Source: JBFHIZ01 sp041596215 (GTDB lineage: Bacteria; Bacillota; Clostridia; Lachnospirales; Lachnospiraceae). From it: 64,000 bases of DNA. The stretch spans positions 1 through 64,000 of the forward strand of contig JBFHIZ010000003.1 in the NCBI GenBank assembly GCA_041596215.1. The letters run 5' to 3'. The notes below the pieces were generated by a model that did no database searches, had not been told where the DNA came from, and saw only the letters and a program-made list of their open reading frames with translations. This document shows positions 25,252 through 34,380 of this stretch, piece after piece (position 1 is the first letter of the stretch; each line of letters starts with the position of its first letter). The position numbers and the translations under genes are program-made.

Positions 25252-27890
25252 AGTTAATCGGATGTTATGTAGAAAATTTTGGATGTCTACACCAATTTGA
25301 TTATCAATTTCAAGAGGGACTTACCACAATTAATGAAATGAATGGATGGGGTAAAAGTACATTTGCTGTATTTATTCGTTCTATGTTTTATGGGTTGCCA
25401 AAATCTACAAAACGAAATTTAAATGAAAATGAAAGAGCTAAATATACACCATGGAATGGTGGAAAAATGGGTGGAAATCTTGTCTTTGAAGTAAATGGAA
25501 AAATATATAAGCTGGAAAGATTTTTTGAAAAAATGGAAAAGGATGACACTTTTGTTTTGTATGACAAACAAACGAATTTGTTATCGTCAGATTACTCATC
25601 TAATATTGGAGAAGAGCTTTTTGGAATTGATTTGGATGCTTATGCGAAAAGTGCTTATATATCGCAGGATATAATTGAAATTGGAACCAATGATAGTATG
25701 AATGCAAAATTAGGTAATTTATTAGATAGTGATAATGATATTAATAATTTTGATATTGCTATTAAAAATTTAAAAGAAGCGAAAAAAAAATATAAAATGG
25801 CAGGAAGAAAAGGAACCATTCCAGAAGCGGAGCAGGAAATTTCAAAAAAGAAAATACAGTTAGAAAAAAAAGAAAGTATTCGGGAAGCTTTGTTTGAAAG
25901 AATGAAACAAAGGAAACAGATTCAAGAGGAAAAAGAAACGATTCAAAAGGAACTAGAAAAAGTAAAAGAAGAAGTTGGAAAAGCAGCAAAATATGAAGCA
26001 AATGTACAAAAGAAAAAGCATTATGAAGAAGTAGTAACAGAACTTACAGAAAAAAAGGAGATGCTTCGAAAAGCGCGTCTGTTTTTCAAAAATGGGGTGC
26101 CTAGTGAAAAAGCAATCATTGGCTGTAAACAAGCAATCACCAATTTAGAACAACGAAAAGGGGAGCAAAAATCTTATATACTTACGGAAAAAGAAATAGA
26201 ATTGATCAAATTTTATGAGGAAAAAATTGCAGAAGGTGTTTTCTCAAATGAAACATTAGATAGTATGGAAACGCGAAGTCGAGATTATAGTGAATATAAA
26301 ATTAAAATAGAAAATGGAAAACTTTCAAAAGAAGAAGAAGAAAAACTTGCAGAAGGTGAGGAATTCTTTCAAAAAGGAATTCCAACAGAAGAAGAATTAC
26401 GCATGTATATGGCGCACATTTCAGAGATTGATAAACAGGAAGCAGAAATAGAAATAGCAAAAAAACAATTTGCAGAGGATATAAACGCTATAAACATAGA
26501 TAAAAAAGAGCAAAAAGATGTTCCGATTATTTTATTTTTTGCTTTTATATGTTTGCTTGCGGGGATTGCGTTATTTATTTTTTCGGATGCAAAGTATGCG
26601 TTTCTTGCAGTTGGAATAGGATTTATTCTTTTAGGAACATACAGTTTGTTGCTGGGAAAAAAGAAAAAGATAAGAAAAGAAGAAGAGATACAAATAGCGA
26701 AAGCAGAAGATAAAAGACGCAAAGAAATAGAAACCAAAATAGAAAAAAAAGAGGAATTAAAAAATAAAATGGAAGCCTTTCTTCTGAAATTTTTTTCGGA
26801 GTCAAACTGGGTGTCTTATATGGAACCACTCATGCAAATACGAGATAAAAAAGCAAACTATATCGCACTTACTGAAAAAATAAAAAAAGGTAATATTGAG
26901 GATTTAGAAGAAAAACAGGAAGCCAGTAAAAGAAGTTTGACGTTATTTTTAAAAATAATGCGAGAAGAGGCTTTTGCAGAAAATGAGGAGTGGGAAAAAG
27001 GTTTGCAAAATATTCGCAAAACATATAATCAATTTATAGTACTTCGCAAGCAAAGAGAACGAGCACTTGAAAATGGAATGAAAATAAAAGACTTTGAAGA
27101 GCGAATTCAAAAATTTTTAGAAGGATTTGAAGGAAATCGAGAGGAAGATTATACTACATTTTTAGATCAGATTAAAAGTAAAATGGAAGAGTGGAACCGT
27201 TGGAATGTAGATGAAATCAAGTTGGAAGAAATAAAGAATAAAATGGAAGAAACGAGTGATTTCAAAGATTGGGTTAACCTAGAAGAACAAGAGCTTGCAA
27301 TTGGACTACTTAGGGAGAAAGAAGCTGAACTTGAAGAAATGCGAGAGGGTAAAAAGGAACTGGAAAAGCAAATTCAAGATAAAATAAATGAGCTTCTTGC
27401 CTTGTCAGATGAATTATATGAAATCGAGCAAGAAAAAATGATTCTAGAAGAAAAAGTAGCAAAAGATAGAAGTAAGCTTGAAATTATAGAAGCAACAATA
27501 AAGTATTTGGAAGAAGCCAAGGAATTATTTTCTAGTCACTATTTAAAAGGATTACGAGAATCCTTTCATAAATATGTAGAAAGAATAGGCGACATAAATA
27601 TCTTGGGTGCAAAAATTGATGCGAAAATGGAAGTTAGCGTTGACAAAAATGGAACAACGAGAAAAATTGATTATTTTAGTAGAGGAAATAAAGATTTAAT
27701 TAATGTATGTGCTCGCTTTGCACTCGTAGATGCTTTGTTTGAAGAAGAAAAACCAGTATTAATATTAGATGATACGTTTGTGAATTTTGATGGTAAAAAA
27801 TTGAAAAATGTATTGCTGTTATTAGAGGAAATATCAAAAACCTATCAAGTGATTTATCTGGTTTGTCATGAGAGCCGTGTTAGTAACTAA
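25248..27890 (+). CDS. YhaN/SbcC-like AAA ATPase with an internal membrane segment
   Basis: An 880-aa Rad50/SMC-like ATPase. Walker A is NGWGKSTFAVF (about 33-43) and the distal signature FSRGNKDLI with Walker B VLILDDTF is near 804-846. Long charged coiled coils (about 190-420 and 470-760) are interrupted by a hydrophobic block of two helices at about 425-468. That places the coiled-coil region at the membrane, the arrangement known for YhaN rather than SbcC. It is coupled to the YhaO-like nuclease by a 4-bp overlap. The role is probably DNA end processing or replication-linked repair. Confidence 0.87.
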   Translation: MKLIGCYVENFGCLHQFDYQFQEGLTTINEMNGWGKSTFAVFIRSMFYGLPKSTKRNLNENERAKYTPWNGGKMGGNLVFEVNGKIYKLERFFEKMEKDDTFVLYDKQTNLLSSDYSSNIGEELFGIDLDAYAKSAYISQDIIEIGTNDSMNAKLGNLLDSDNDINNFDIAIKNLKEAKKKYKMAGRKGTIPEAEQEISKKKIQLEKKESIREALFERMKQRKQIQEEKETIQKELEKVKEEVGKAAKYEANVQKKKHYEEVVTELTEKKEMLRKARLFFKNGVPSEKAIIGCKQAITNLEQRKGEQKSYILTEKEIELIKFYEEKIAEGVFSNETLDSMETRSRDYSEYKIKIENGKLSKEEEEKLAEGEEFFQKGIPTEEELRMYMAHISEIDKQEAEIEIAKKQFAEDINAINIDKKEQKDVPIILFFAFICLLAGIALFIFSDAKYAFLAVGIGFILLGTYSLLLGKKKKIRKEEEIQIAKAEDKRRKEIETKIEKKEELKNKMEAFLLKFFSESNWVSYMEPLMQIRDKKANYIALTEKIKKGNIEDLEEKQEASKRSLTLFLKIMREEAFAENEEWEKGLQNIRKTYNQFIVLRKQRERALENGMKIKDFEERIQKFLEGFEGNREEDYTTFLDQIKSKMEEWNRWNVDEIKLEEIKNKMEETSDFKDWVNLEEQELAIGLLREKEAELEEMREGKKELEKQIQDKINELLALSDELYEIEQEKMILEEKVAKDRSKLEIIEATIKYLEEAKELFSSHYLKGLRESFHKYVERIGDINILGAKIDAKMEVSVDKNGTTRKIDYFSRGNKDLINVCARFALVDALFEEEKPVLILDDTFVNFDGKKLKNVLLLLEEISKTYQVIYLVCHESRVSN

Positions 27891-27893
27891 AAG

Positions 27894-27930
27894 AACGCAG
27901 GAAAAGGAGGATTCCCCTTTTGCTGCGTTT
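27894..27930 (+). terminator. rho-independent terminator after the YhaO/YhaN operon
   Basis: AACGCAGGAAAAGG pairs with CCTTTTGCTGCGTT with one mismatch, and T-rich sequence follows. Confidence 0.75.
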
Positions 27931-28012
27931 CTCTATATTTCTGTGCGTGAAATTAAGAAAATATATAATCAAAAAAGAGCATAAAATTAAGACAAATAAG
28001 AAATTATATTGC

Positions 28013-28041
28013 TTTACAGTAGTAAAGTAATACGGTATACT
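28013..28041 (+). promoter_or_regulatory. promoter of the paaK-ACT unit
   Basis: TTTACA and TATACT are separated by exactly 17 bp, about 50 bp before the ligase ATG. Confidence 0.8.
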
Positions 28042-28094
28042 AAAACTCATAGAACCACGAGAAATTACATAAATAAGGTAAAAAGGAGTTTGAT

Positions 28095-29399
28095 ATGAGT
28101 AAATATTTTCAAGAAGAAATCGAATGTGCTTCCCGCGAACAAATTGGTAAATGGCAAGATGAACGATTAGTAAAAACAGTACAAAGAATGTATGAAAATG
28201 TTCCGTATTATAAAAATTTAATGGATAAAAAAGGCGTTATGCCAGAAGACATTAAATCACGTAAAGACTTATACAAATTACCATTTTTATCAAAAGAAGA
28301 TTTAAGAGAAGCTTATCCATATGGATTAAAAGCTGTTCCAATAGAGGACTGTGTACGAATTCATTCAACGAGTGGTACAACGGGGAAACGCGTGGTTGCC
28401 TTTTATACAGAAAAAGATATTGACATGTGGGAAAAATGTTGTGCACGTGCAATTGTGGCAGCAGGAGGAACAAAAGAAGATGTTGTTCAAGTTTGCTATG
28501 GATATGGACTGTTTACTGGTGGACTGGGACTACATGGCGGAGCGCATAAGGTAGGAGCTTTAACGCTGCCAATGTCTTCTGGAAATACAGAAAGGCAAAT
28601 GCAGTTTATGTGTGATTTAGGTGCGACTATACTATGTTGTACTCCTTCCTACGCAGAATTATTGGGAGAAACGTTAAAAGAAGAAAATTTATTAGGGAAG
28701 ACAAAATTGAAAGCAGGTATCTTTGGTGCAGAGGCATGGACAGAAGAGATGCGTCAAAACATGGAAAAAAAATTAGGAATTAAAGCCTATGATATATATG
28801 GGTTAACAGAAATTGCAGGTCCAGGCGTTTCGTATGAATGTGAAGAACAAGATGGTATGCATATAAATGAAGATAATTTTATTGCAGAAATTATTGATCC
28901 TGAAACGGGAGAAGTGCTTCCAGAAGGAGCAAAAGGAGAACTTGTATTTACATGTATTACAAAAGAAGCCTTTCCGTTGATTCGCTATCGCACAAAAGAT
29001 ATTTGTATTCTAAATACAAAACCTTGTGCATGCGGAAGAACTTCTATTCGAATGACAAAACCCTTAGGTAGAAGTGATGATATGCTAATAATTAAAGGGG
29101 TCAATGTATTTCCGTCTCAAATTGAAACGGTACTATTAAATCAAGGGTATCCAGCAAATTATCAACTGATTGTTACAAGAGAAAATCATATGGATGCAAT
29201 TGAGGTGCAAGTAGAGATGACACCGGAAATGTTTTCGGACTCGGTTTCAGAAATTGCGAAGCGAGAAAAAGTCATGGTAAATGAACTAAAAGGAATGTTA
29301 GGGATATATGCAAAAGTAACATTGGTAGGTCCAAAAACAATAACAAGAAGTGAAGGAAAAGCAAAACGAGTAATCGACCATAGAAATCTATACAATTAA
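28095..29399 (+). CDS. paaK: phenylacetate-CoA ligase family protein
   Basis: A 434-aa adenylate-forming enzyme that activates an aryl acid (phenylacetate in characterised members) to the CoA thioester. The AMP-binding P-loop is HSTSGTTGKRVVAFYT (about 92-107); other motifs are YGLTEIAGPGVSYEC (about 235), IRYRTKDI and GRSDDMLIIKGVNVFPSQIE. In gut Clostridia such ligases often accompany indolepyruvate oxidoreductase genes; those are absent here, and only the ACT protein follows 12 bp downstream. The physiological substrate could be an aryl acid from amino-acid fermentation. Confidence 0.9.
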   Translation: MSKYFQEEIECASREQIGKWQDERLVKTVQRMYENVPYYKNLMDKKGVMPEDIKSRKDLYKLPFLSKEDLREAYPYGLKAVPIEDCVRIHSTSGTTGKRVVAFYTEKDIDMWEKCCARAIVAAGGTKEDVVQVCYGYGLFTGGLGLHGGAHKVGALTLPMSSGNTERQMQFMCDLGATILCCTPSYAELLGETLKEENLLGKTKLKAGIFGAEAWTEEMRQNMEKKLGIKAYDIYGLTEIAGPGVSYECEEQDGMHINEDNFIAEIIDPETGEVLPEGAKGELVFTCITKEAFPLIRYRTKDICILNTKPCACGRTSIRMTKPLGRSDDMLIIKGVNVFPSQIETVLLNQGYPANYQLIVTRENHMDAIEVQVEMTPEMFSDSVSEIAKREKVMVNELKGMLGIYAKVTLVGPKTITRSEGKAKRVIDHRNLYN

Positions 29400-29411
29400 G
29401 GGGGGAATGAA

Positions 29412-29843
29412 ATGACAGCAAAACAAATATCAGTATTTTTAGAAAACAGACCTGGTTCTTTGGCAACATTTACAGAGGTATTGGATCAAAATAACGTTAA
29501 TATGCACGCGCTATCGGTTGCGGACACCCCTGATTTTGGGATTGTGAGAATGATAGTGGATGATTCTACATTAACAGCAACCATATTAAAAGAAGCAGGT
29601 TATGTTTTATCGATTACGTCTGTTTTAGCCGTAGAGATTCCAAATACACCTGGGGGATTAAATAAAGTTCTTCAAATTTTAAAAAAGAATGAAATTAATG
29701 TGGCTTACACTTACGCATTTACATCAAAAAAAGTGGGTAGTGCATATATGGTTTTTCGTGTTGCAGATAATGAAATGGCTACAAAAGTACTCGAAGAATC
29801 GAAAGTGAAAATAATATCGCAAAAGGAACTTTTGGATTTGTAA
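29412..29843 (+). CDS. ACT-domain protein
   Basis: A 143-aa protein made of two ACT modules. The first is SVFLENRPGSLATFTEVLDQNNVNM-like (about residues 6-30), and the second begins near residue 70 (LAVEIPNTPGGLNKVLQILK). ACT domains bind amino acids or related ligands. This standalone double-ACT type is commonly encoded next to paaK-like ligases and is presumed to regulate aromatic-acid metabolism. It is behind GGGGG and in the paaK operon. Confidence 0.88.
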   Translation: MTAKQISVFLENRPGSLATFTEVLDQNNVNMHALSVADTPDFGIVRMIVDDSTLTATILKEAGYVLSITSVLAVEIPNTPGGLNKVLQILKKNEINVAYTYAFTSKKVGSAYMVFRVADNEMATKVLEESKVKIISQKELLDL

Positions 29844-29849
29844 ATATTG

Positions 29850-29878
29850 TTGACATTTCTTGTGAAATATGATAAATT
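29850..29878 (+). promoter_or_regulatory. promoter candidate for the tRNA-Phe-Gly-Gly cluster
   Basis: TTGACA with a 17-bp spacer to TAAATT, about 45 bp before tRNA-Phe. A second TTGACA at 29886-29891 has no matching -10. Confidence 0.5.
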
Positions 29879-29923
29879 ATATTTCGTTGACAATAACAAA
29901 TGTTAAGCAAGAAATGTTAATAT

Positions 29924-29996
<73 letters not shown>

Positions 29997-30007
29997 TCTT
30001 AAATCTT

Positions 30008-30078
30008 GCGGGTGTGGTACAATGGTAGAACACTAGCCTTCCAAGCTAGGGACGTGGGTTCGATTCCCATCACCCGCT
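30008..30078 (+). tRNA. tRNA-Gly (TCC)
   Basis: A 71-nt cloverleaf: acceptor GCGGGTG / CACCCGC, anticodon loop CTTCCAA. No encoded CCA. Confidence 0.96.
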
Positions 30079-30081
30079 TAT

Positions 30082-30154
30082 GCGATAGTGGCTCAGTTGG
30101 TAGAGCACCTCCTTGCCAAGGAGGAAGTCGCGAGTTCGAGTCTCGTCTATCGCT
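30082..30154 (+). tRNA. tRNA-Gly (GCC)
   Basis: A 73-nt cloverleaf: acceptor GCGATAG / CTATCGC, anticodon loop TTGCCAA. Two glycine isoacceptors lie side by side. No encoded CCA. Confidence 0.95.
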
Positions 30155-30206
30155 TCAAGACCTTTGCTATTCAGAGGTTAAATAGAATAATATTGAGAAC
30201 CAAAAG

Positions 30207-30249
30207 AGCCTTTTTACAATGCACCGAGCATAGTAGGAAGGCGTTTTTG
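30207..30249 (+). terminator. weak terminator after the tRNA cluster
   Basis: GCCTTT can pair with GAAGGC (one G-T pair) around an interior ATGC / GCAT stem, followed by GTTTTTG. The rest of 30155-30469 holds no gene; a promoter candidate is listed separately. Confidence 0.45.
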
Positions 30250-30330
30250 TTATTTCATTCGGAATGAAATATGTAAGGATTATATTTATAAGAAAGTGGG
30301 GGAAAGCTTCTAAAAATTCAATAATTTGGT

Positions 30331-30359
30331 TTGGTTTACAAAGTTTAGAAAAATATAAT
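30331..30359 (+). promoter_or_regulatory. promoter candidate for the flavodoxin gene
   Basis: TTGGTT and a perfect TATAAT are 17 bp apart, about 110 bp before the flavodoxin ATG. The -35 is poor. Confidence 0.4.
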
Positions 30360-30469
30360 TATTATTTAATCACTAGTTTTTTGTAATTTGTATCAAAAGG
30401 GAGTTAAATGGATGATAGGACATAGATTACATGAAAATGTGTAATGAATAAATGCACAGGAGGTAAAAC

Positions 30470-30979
30470 ATGAAGTATCAAGTGGTATATTATTCGGAGA
30501 CGGGAAATACGGAAATGATAGCAAAAGCAATTTTTGAGGAATTGCCTGGAGAAAATAAAGATATACAAAGACTAAGTGAGTATAAGGAAACGGAAGCGGA
30601 TTTGTATTTGCTGGGATTTTGGATATATCATGGAGCAGCATCAATTCAATTTCTGGACTTTTTATCTACACTAGAAGGAAAAAGAATAGCGCTGTTTGCA
30701 ACATGTGGAATGGGAAACACACAAAAAGATTATGAAAAAATAGAACGCCAAATTATGGCATGGTTACCTGAAAGTTCTGAATATTTGGGTTTATTTATGT
30801 GCCAAGGGAAAATGCCCATTGCAATTCGAAAAGCTTGTGAACAAAAGAAGCTAGAGACAATGGAATCGTGTGAAAACTTTGATAAACTCATTGCTAATTT
30901 TGATCGTGCACTTTTGCATCCAGATGTATTGGATATAAAGCATGCAAAAGAATTTGTGAATCGAATTATAAAAAAATAA
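30470..30979 (+). CDS. flavodoxin family protein
   Basis: A 169-aa FMN-binding electron carrier. The phosphate loop YYSETGNTEMIAKAIFEEL lies at residues 7-25, the second loop GFWIYHGAASIQFLDFL at about 49-65, and TCGMGN at about 78-83. It should carry low-potential electrons in the cytosol. The ATG follows AGGAGG. A conserved-looking CQGKMP (about 109-114) is characteristic of this subgroup, but no redox partner gene is adjacent, so the partner remains unknown. It precedes the zinc-ribbon/DUF5685/J-protein cluster by 20 bp. Confidence 0.85.
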   Translation: MKYQVVYYSETGNTEMIAKAIFEELPGENKDIQRLSEYKETEADLYLLGFWIYHGAASIQFLDFLSTLEGKRIALFATCGMGNTQKDYEKIERQIMAWLPESSEYLGLFMCQGKMPIAIRKACEQKKLETMESCENFDKLIANFDRALLHPDVLDIKHAKEFVNRIIKK

Positions 30980-30999
30980 ATAAGAAAAGGTGACGGAAA

Positions 31000-31395
31000 A
31001 TGAGAGAAAAATTACAAAGATTTATGATGGGACGTTATGGGGTGGATGCTTTCGGGAAATTTTTAACGGGTGCAACCTTTGTATTGATAGCAATTTCATT
31101 TTTTTGGAGAACAACAGGATTAAATATTCTTCTTTTATTTGCTATTTTTTATTCTTACTTTCGTATGTTTTCAAGAAATTATGCGAAGCGGTCGATGGAG
31201 AATCAAAAGTATCTAAAAATGACAGAAGGAATTCGAAATTGGATTCGGAAAACGAAAAGAAATGTTGCAAGAAGAAAACAGTTTCGATATTTTTCTTGCC
31301 CAAAATGTGGTAAAAAAGTACGCGTTCCAAAAGGAAGAGGTAAAATTTGTATCACTTGTCCAGAATGTAGGCATGAATTTATTAAAAATAGTTAA
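31000..31395 (+). CDS. small membrane protein with C-terminal zinc ribbon
   Basis: A 131-aa protein. Two adjacent hydrophobic segments (about 19-36 and 40-54) are followed by a basic linker and a zinc ribbon CPKCGKKVRVP...CITCPECRHEF with two CxxC pairs (about 100-126). The cytosolic ribbon may bind nucleic acid or protein at the membrane; the function is unknown. The AAGGTG site nine bases before ATG 31000 supports this start over an overlapping frame at 30990. It is 84 bp before the DUF5685 gene and shares its direction. Confidence 0.75.
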   Translation: MREKLQRFMMGRYGVDAFGKFLTGATFVLIAISFFWRTTGLNILLLFAIFYSYFRMFSRNYAKRSMENQKYLKMTEGIRNWIRKTKRNVARRKQFRYFSCPKCGKKVRVPKGRGKICITCPECRHEFIKNS

Positions 31396-31478
31396 ATAGC
31401 AATTGAAATTGCAAGTAAAGATATAGTACAATTAGGTTTGTGGTATATTTTTCACAAAGAAAGAAAATGGGAAAATAT

Positions 31479-32324
31479 ATGTTTGGTTATGTAGTAACAA
31501 ATAGTGATGAATTAAAAGTAAAAGAATGGAAAGAATATAAAGCTTTTTATTGTGGACTTTGCCATTCACTTAGAAATAGGCATGGAATAAAAGGACAAAT
31601 AACTTTAAATTATGATTGTGTATTTATCGCAATTTTACTCACCGGACTATATGAACCAAAAACGGAAGAAGAAAACAAGTTTTGTCCGCTTCATCCCATG
31701 GGCAAGCGTACCATATTGAGTAATGAAATGATTGATTATGTTTCTGATATGGACATTATGTTAGCCTATCATAACCTAAAGGATGGATGGCAAGATGAAA
31801 AAAATGTTTTAAAGTGGATGAGTTACCAATCATTGAAAGCTGACTATAAAAGAATGCATATAATGTATCCCCGTCAAGCACAAGCCTTAGAAACGTATAT
31901 GAATGCATTAAATTTAGTGCAGGATAGGGAAGAACAAAATCTAGATACGGCAGCAAATCTTACGGGTATAATGATGGGTGAATTGTTTGTATGGAAAGAA
32001 GATGAGTGGTCATCCTATTTACGAAAAATCGGATTTTATTTAGGAAAATATATTTATCTAATGGATGCATTTGATGATTTGGAAGAGGATCTTAAGAAAA
32101 ACCAATATAATGTTTGGAAATATTATAAAGAGCAAGAGGATTTTGAAGAGCAATGCGAGCATATATTAACCTATATGATGGCAGAATGTGCAAAGGAATT
32201 TGAAAAACTACCTATTTTCTTGGATGTAGAAATTCTAAGAAATATACTATACTCAGGAATTTGGAATAGATTTGATCACATAAAGAAACATGAGAAACAA
32301 GAGCATGTAATGGAGAAATTATGA
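31479..32324 (+). CDS. DUF5685 family protein
   Basis: A 281-aa protein of unknown function. The family N-terminus MFGYVVTNSDELKVKEWKEY is followed by YCGLCHSLRNRHG with a CxxC pair (about 24-27) and a mostly helical body with FDDLEEDLKKNQYN (about 200), where the Asp-rich DxxDD recalls helical prenyl-synthase-like folds. The reading frame opens at GTG 31440, but the ATG at 31479 matches the family start. It overlaps the J-protein gene by ATGA, so the two products probably work together. Confidence 0.8.
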   Translation: MFGYVVTNSDELKVKEWKEYKAFYCGLCHSLRNRHGIKGQITLNYDCVFIAILLTGLYEPKTEEENKFCPLHPMGKRTILSNEMIDYVSDMDIMLAYHNLKDGWQDEKNVLKWMSYQSLKADYKRMHIMYPRQAQALETYMNALNLVQDREEQNLDTAANLTGIMMGELFVWKEDEWSSYLRKIGFYLGKYIYLMDAFDDLEEDLKKNQYNVWKYYKEQEDFEEQCEHILTYMMAECAKEFEKLPIFLDVEILRNILYSGIWNRFDHIKKHEKQEHVMEKL

Positions 32325-32953
32325 TAAACCCATATGAAGTATTAGGGGTATCAAGAGATGCCACCGAAGAAGAAATAAAAAAAGCATATCGATCATTAAG
32401 TAGAAAATACCATCCGGACTCAAATATAAATAACCCCAATGCAAAAGAAGCAGAACAAAAATTTAAAGAGATACAAGTTGCATACGACCAAATTCAAAAA
32501 GGAGAAGACCCGGGACAAACGGCAAATGGATATGGCGATTTTTCGGGATTTGGTGGATTTGGAGGTTTTGGTGGTTTTACGGGTTATGGACAACAAAGAC
32601 AAGCACAGGAATCAATTAATATACAAGCAGTAAAAAATTATATAAGCAATGGATATTTTAAAGAGGCTATGAATGTACTAAATACAATATCGAATCAGGA
32701 CGCGCAATGGTACTATTATAGTGCAATTTGCCATGCGGGACTTGGAAACGAAGCAATGGCATTAGAACATTCAAAACGAGCAACCATGATGGACCCAAAT
32801 AATTTTCAATATCGAGAATTATACCGAAAATTATCCACAGGAGAAACATGGTATCAATCGCGTGGAACAAATTATGGAAGGGTTGTTATGCCAGGAAGTG
32901 GATTATGTTGTTCCATTATGGCAGCAAATTTATGTTGCGGAATGTGTTGTTAA
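32321..32953 (+). CDS. J-domain (DnaJ-like) protein with Cys-rich tail
   Basis: A 210-aa co-chaperone-like protein. The J domain spans residues 1-70 with the catalytic HPD at 31-33. A Gly/Phe-rich linker (GFGGFGGFGGFTGYG, about 72-88) is followed by TPR-like helices (about 100-170). The C-terminus is unusual: it ends LCCSIMAANLCCGMCC with six cysteines. The zinc-finger and substrate domains of classical DnaJ are missing. Coupling to DUF5685 by a 4-bp overlap suggests a dedicated client. The Cys tail could be lipidated, metal-binding or membrane-associating; none of these is proven. Confidence 0.85.
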   Translation: MINPYEVLGVSRDATEEEIKKAYRSLSRKYHPDSNINNPNAKEAEQKFKEIQVAYDQIQKGEDPGQTANGYGDFSGFGGFGGFGGFTGYGQQRQAQESINIQAVKNYISNGYFKEAMNVLNTISNQDAQWYYYSAICHAGLGNEAMALEHSKRATMMDPNNFQYRELYRKLSTGETWYQSRGTNYGRVVMPGSGLCCSIMAANLCCGMCC

Positions 32954-32976
32954 AATCACATTAGAAAGAAGGAACC

Positions 32977-33168
32977 ATGACATTTAAAGATAAATATATT
33001 AGAGGAGAAATTGCTTTCGAAGAAATCGATGAATACACATATATGTGGGGGATGAGTGATGGCGCCATTTCCTTAAAAGATTATTTGGGATTAAGTGTGG
33101 AGGAGGAAGAAGCTTGGGTAGAAGATTCCGAAGAAGCATTAGAGGAATTATTAAATAAACAAAAATAA
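32977..33168 (+). CDS. small acidic protein of unknown function
   Basis: A 63-aa strongly acidic protein (MTFKDKYIRGEIAFEEIDEYTYMW...), mostly helical by composition. AGAAGGA lies upstream of the ATG. It starts 23 bp after the J-protein gene and ends 23 bp before galK, so it is embedded in a dense operon-like array. I do not recognise a domain; the well-ordered start and context favour a real gene. Confidence 0.65.
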   Translation: MTFKDKYIRGEIAFEEIDEYTYMWGMSDGAISLKDYLGLSVEEEEAWVEDSEEALEELLNKQK

Positions 33169-33191
33169 CGAAATAATGTGGGAGGTATTTC

Positions 33192-34355
33192 ATGAAACAA
33201 AGAGTGCTAGAACGATTTAAAGAAGTTTATGGAGATACAAAAGATACGAAAGTATACTTTGCACCAGGTAGGGTAAATCTGATTGGAGAGCATACGGATT
33301 ATAATGGAGGGCACGTTTTTCCTTGTGCATTAACGATTGGAACATATGCGGTAGCAAGAAAAAGGATGGATCATAAACTTCGTTTTTACTCTATGAATTT
33401 TGAAGAACTTGGTATGATAGAATCTTCAATTATCGATCTCAAACCAGAAAAAGAAGCAAATTGGACAAATTATCCAAAAGGTGTTATTTGGGCTTTTGGA
33501 GAAAAAGGATTTAAAGTGACAAAGGGAATGGATATTTTGCTCTTTGGTAATATTCCAAATGGTTCTGGATTATCTTCTTCCGCTTCGGTAGAAGTTCTTA
33601 CTGGGTTTATTTTGAAAGACATGTATGGATTTTCAGTTACGAATCAAGATCTAGCACTCATCGGACAGTTTTCTGAAAATCAATTTAATAAAGTGAATTG
33701 TGGAATTATGGATCAGTTTGCGATAGCAATGGGTAAAAAAGATCAAGCAATTTATCTAGATACCGCAGATTTGACATTTTTGTATGTACCGATTGTTTTA
33801 GAGGATGCGAAGATTGTTATTTCTTGTAGTAATAAGAAACGAGGACTTGGAGATTCAAAATATAATGAAAGACGAAGTGAATGTGAGGAAGCGCTAAAAA
33901 GACTTCAAACAAGACTTCAGATACAATCGTTAGGAGAATTATCTACTAAAGAACTAGAGGATAATAAGGATTGCATAGAAGATGAGATACTTATAAAAAG
34001 AGCGCGACATGCCGTGACGGAGAATGAGAGAACCAAACAGGCCGTTGATGCTTTGCAAAAAGGTGCATTAGATGAATTTGGACAACTTATGAATCAATCC
34101 CATGTATCACTTAGAGATGATTATGAAGTGACAGGAATCGAGTTAGATACGCTAGCAGAAGAAGCGTGGAAACTAGATGGCGTGATTGGGTCGAGAATGA
34201 CGGGAGCTGGTTTTGGAGGATGTAGCGTAAGTATTGTGAAAAATGATTATGTGGATTCCTTTATTGAAAATGTTGGAAAAGCCTACCAAGAAAGAATTGG
34301 TTATGCCGCTGATTTTTATGTGGTGGAAGTTGGAAATGGACCAATTGTGCTTTAG
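33192..34355 (+). CDS. galK: galactokinase
   Basis: A 387-aa GHMP kinase that phosphorylates galactose at C1 in the Leloir pathway. Substrate signature GRVNLIGEHTDYNGGHVFP is at about 27-45, the ATP motif GSGLSSSASVEV at about 118-129, and the third motif GSRMTGAGFGGCSVSIV at about 335-351. The catalytic Asp lies in CGIMDQFAI. The ATG is behind GGGAGG. galT follows 25 bp downstream, forming a galKT unit; galE and a transporter are not in the window. Confidence 0.97.
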   Translation: MKQRVLERFKEVYGDTKDTKVYFAPGRVNLIGEHTDYNGGHVFPCALTIGTYAVARKRMDHKLRFYSMNFEELGMIESSIIDLKPEKEANWTNYPKGVIWAFGEKGFKVTKGMDILLFGNIPNGSGLSSSASVEVLTGFILKDMYGFSVTNQDLALIGQFSENQFNKVNCGIMDQFAIAMGKKDQAIYLDTADLTFLYVPIVLEDAKIVISCSNKKRGLGDSKYNERRSECEEALKRLQTRLQIQSLGELSTKELEDNKDCIEDEILIKRARHAVTENERTKQAVDALQKGALDEFGQLMNQSHVSLRDDYEVTGIELDTLAEEAWKLDGVIGSRMTGAGFGGCSVSIVKNDYVDSFIENVGKAYQERIGYAADFYVVEVGNGPIVL

Positions 34356-34380
34356 TTAATGGATTAGGAAAGGAATCGTT

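Noticed and set aside
30990..31313. Overlapping frame in the zinc-ribbon gene
   Set aside because: The alternative frame has no domain, while the frame starting at 31000 has membrane helices, CxxC pairs and a proper ribosome-binding site.
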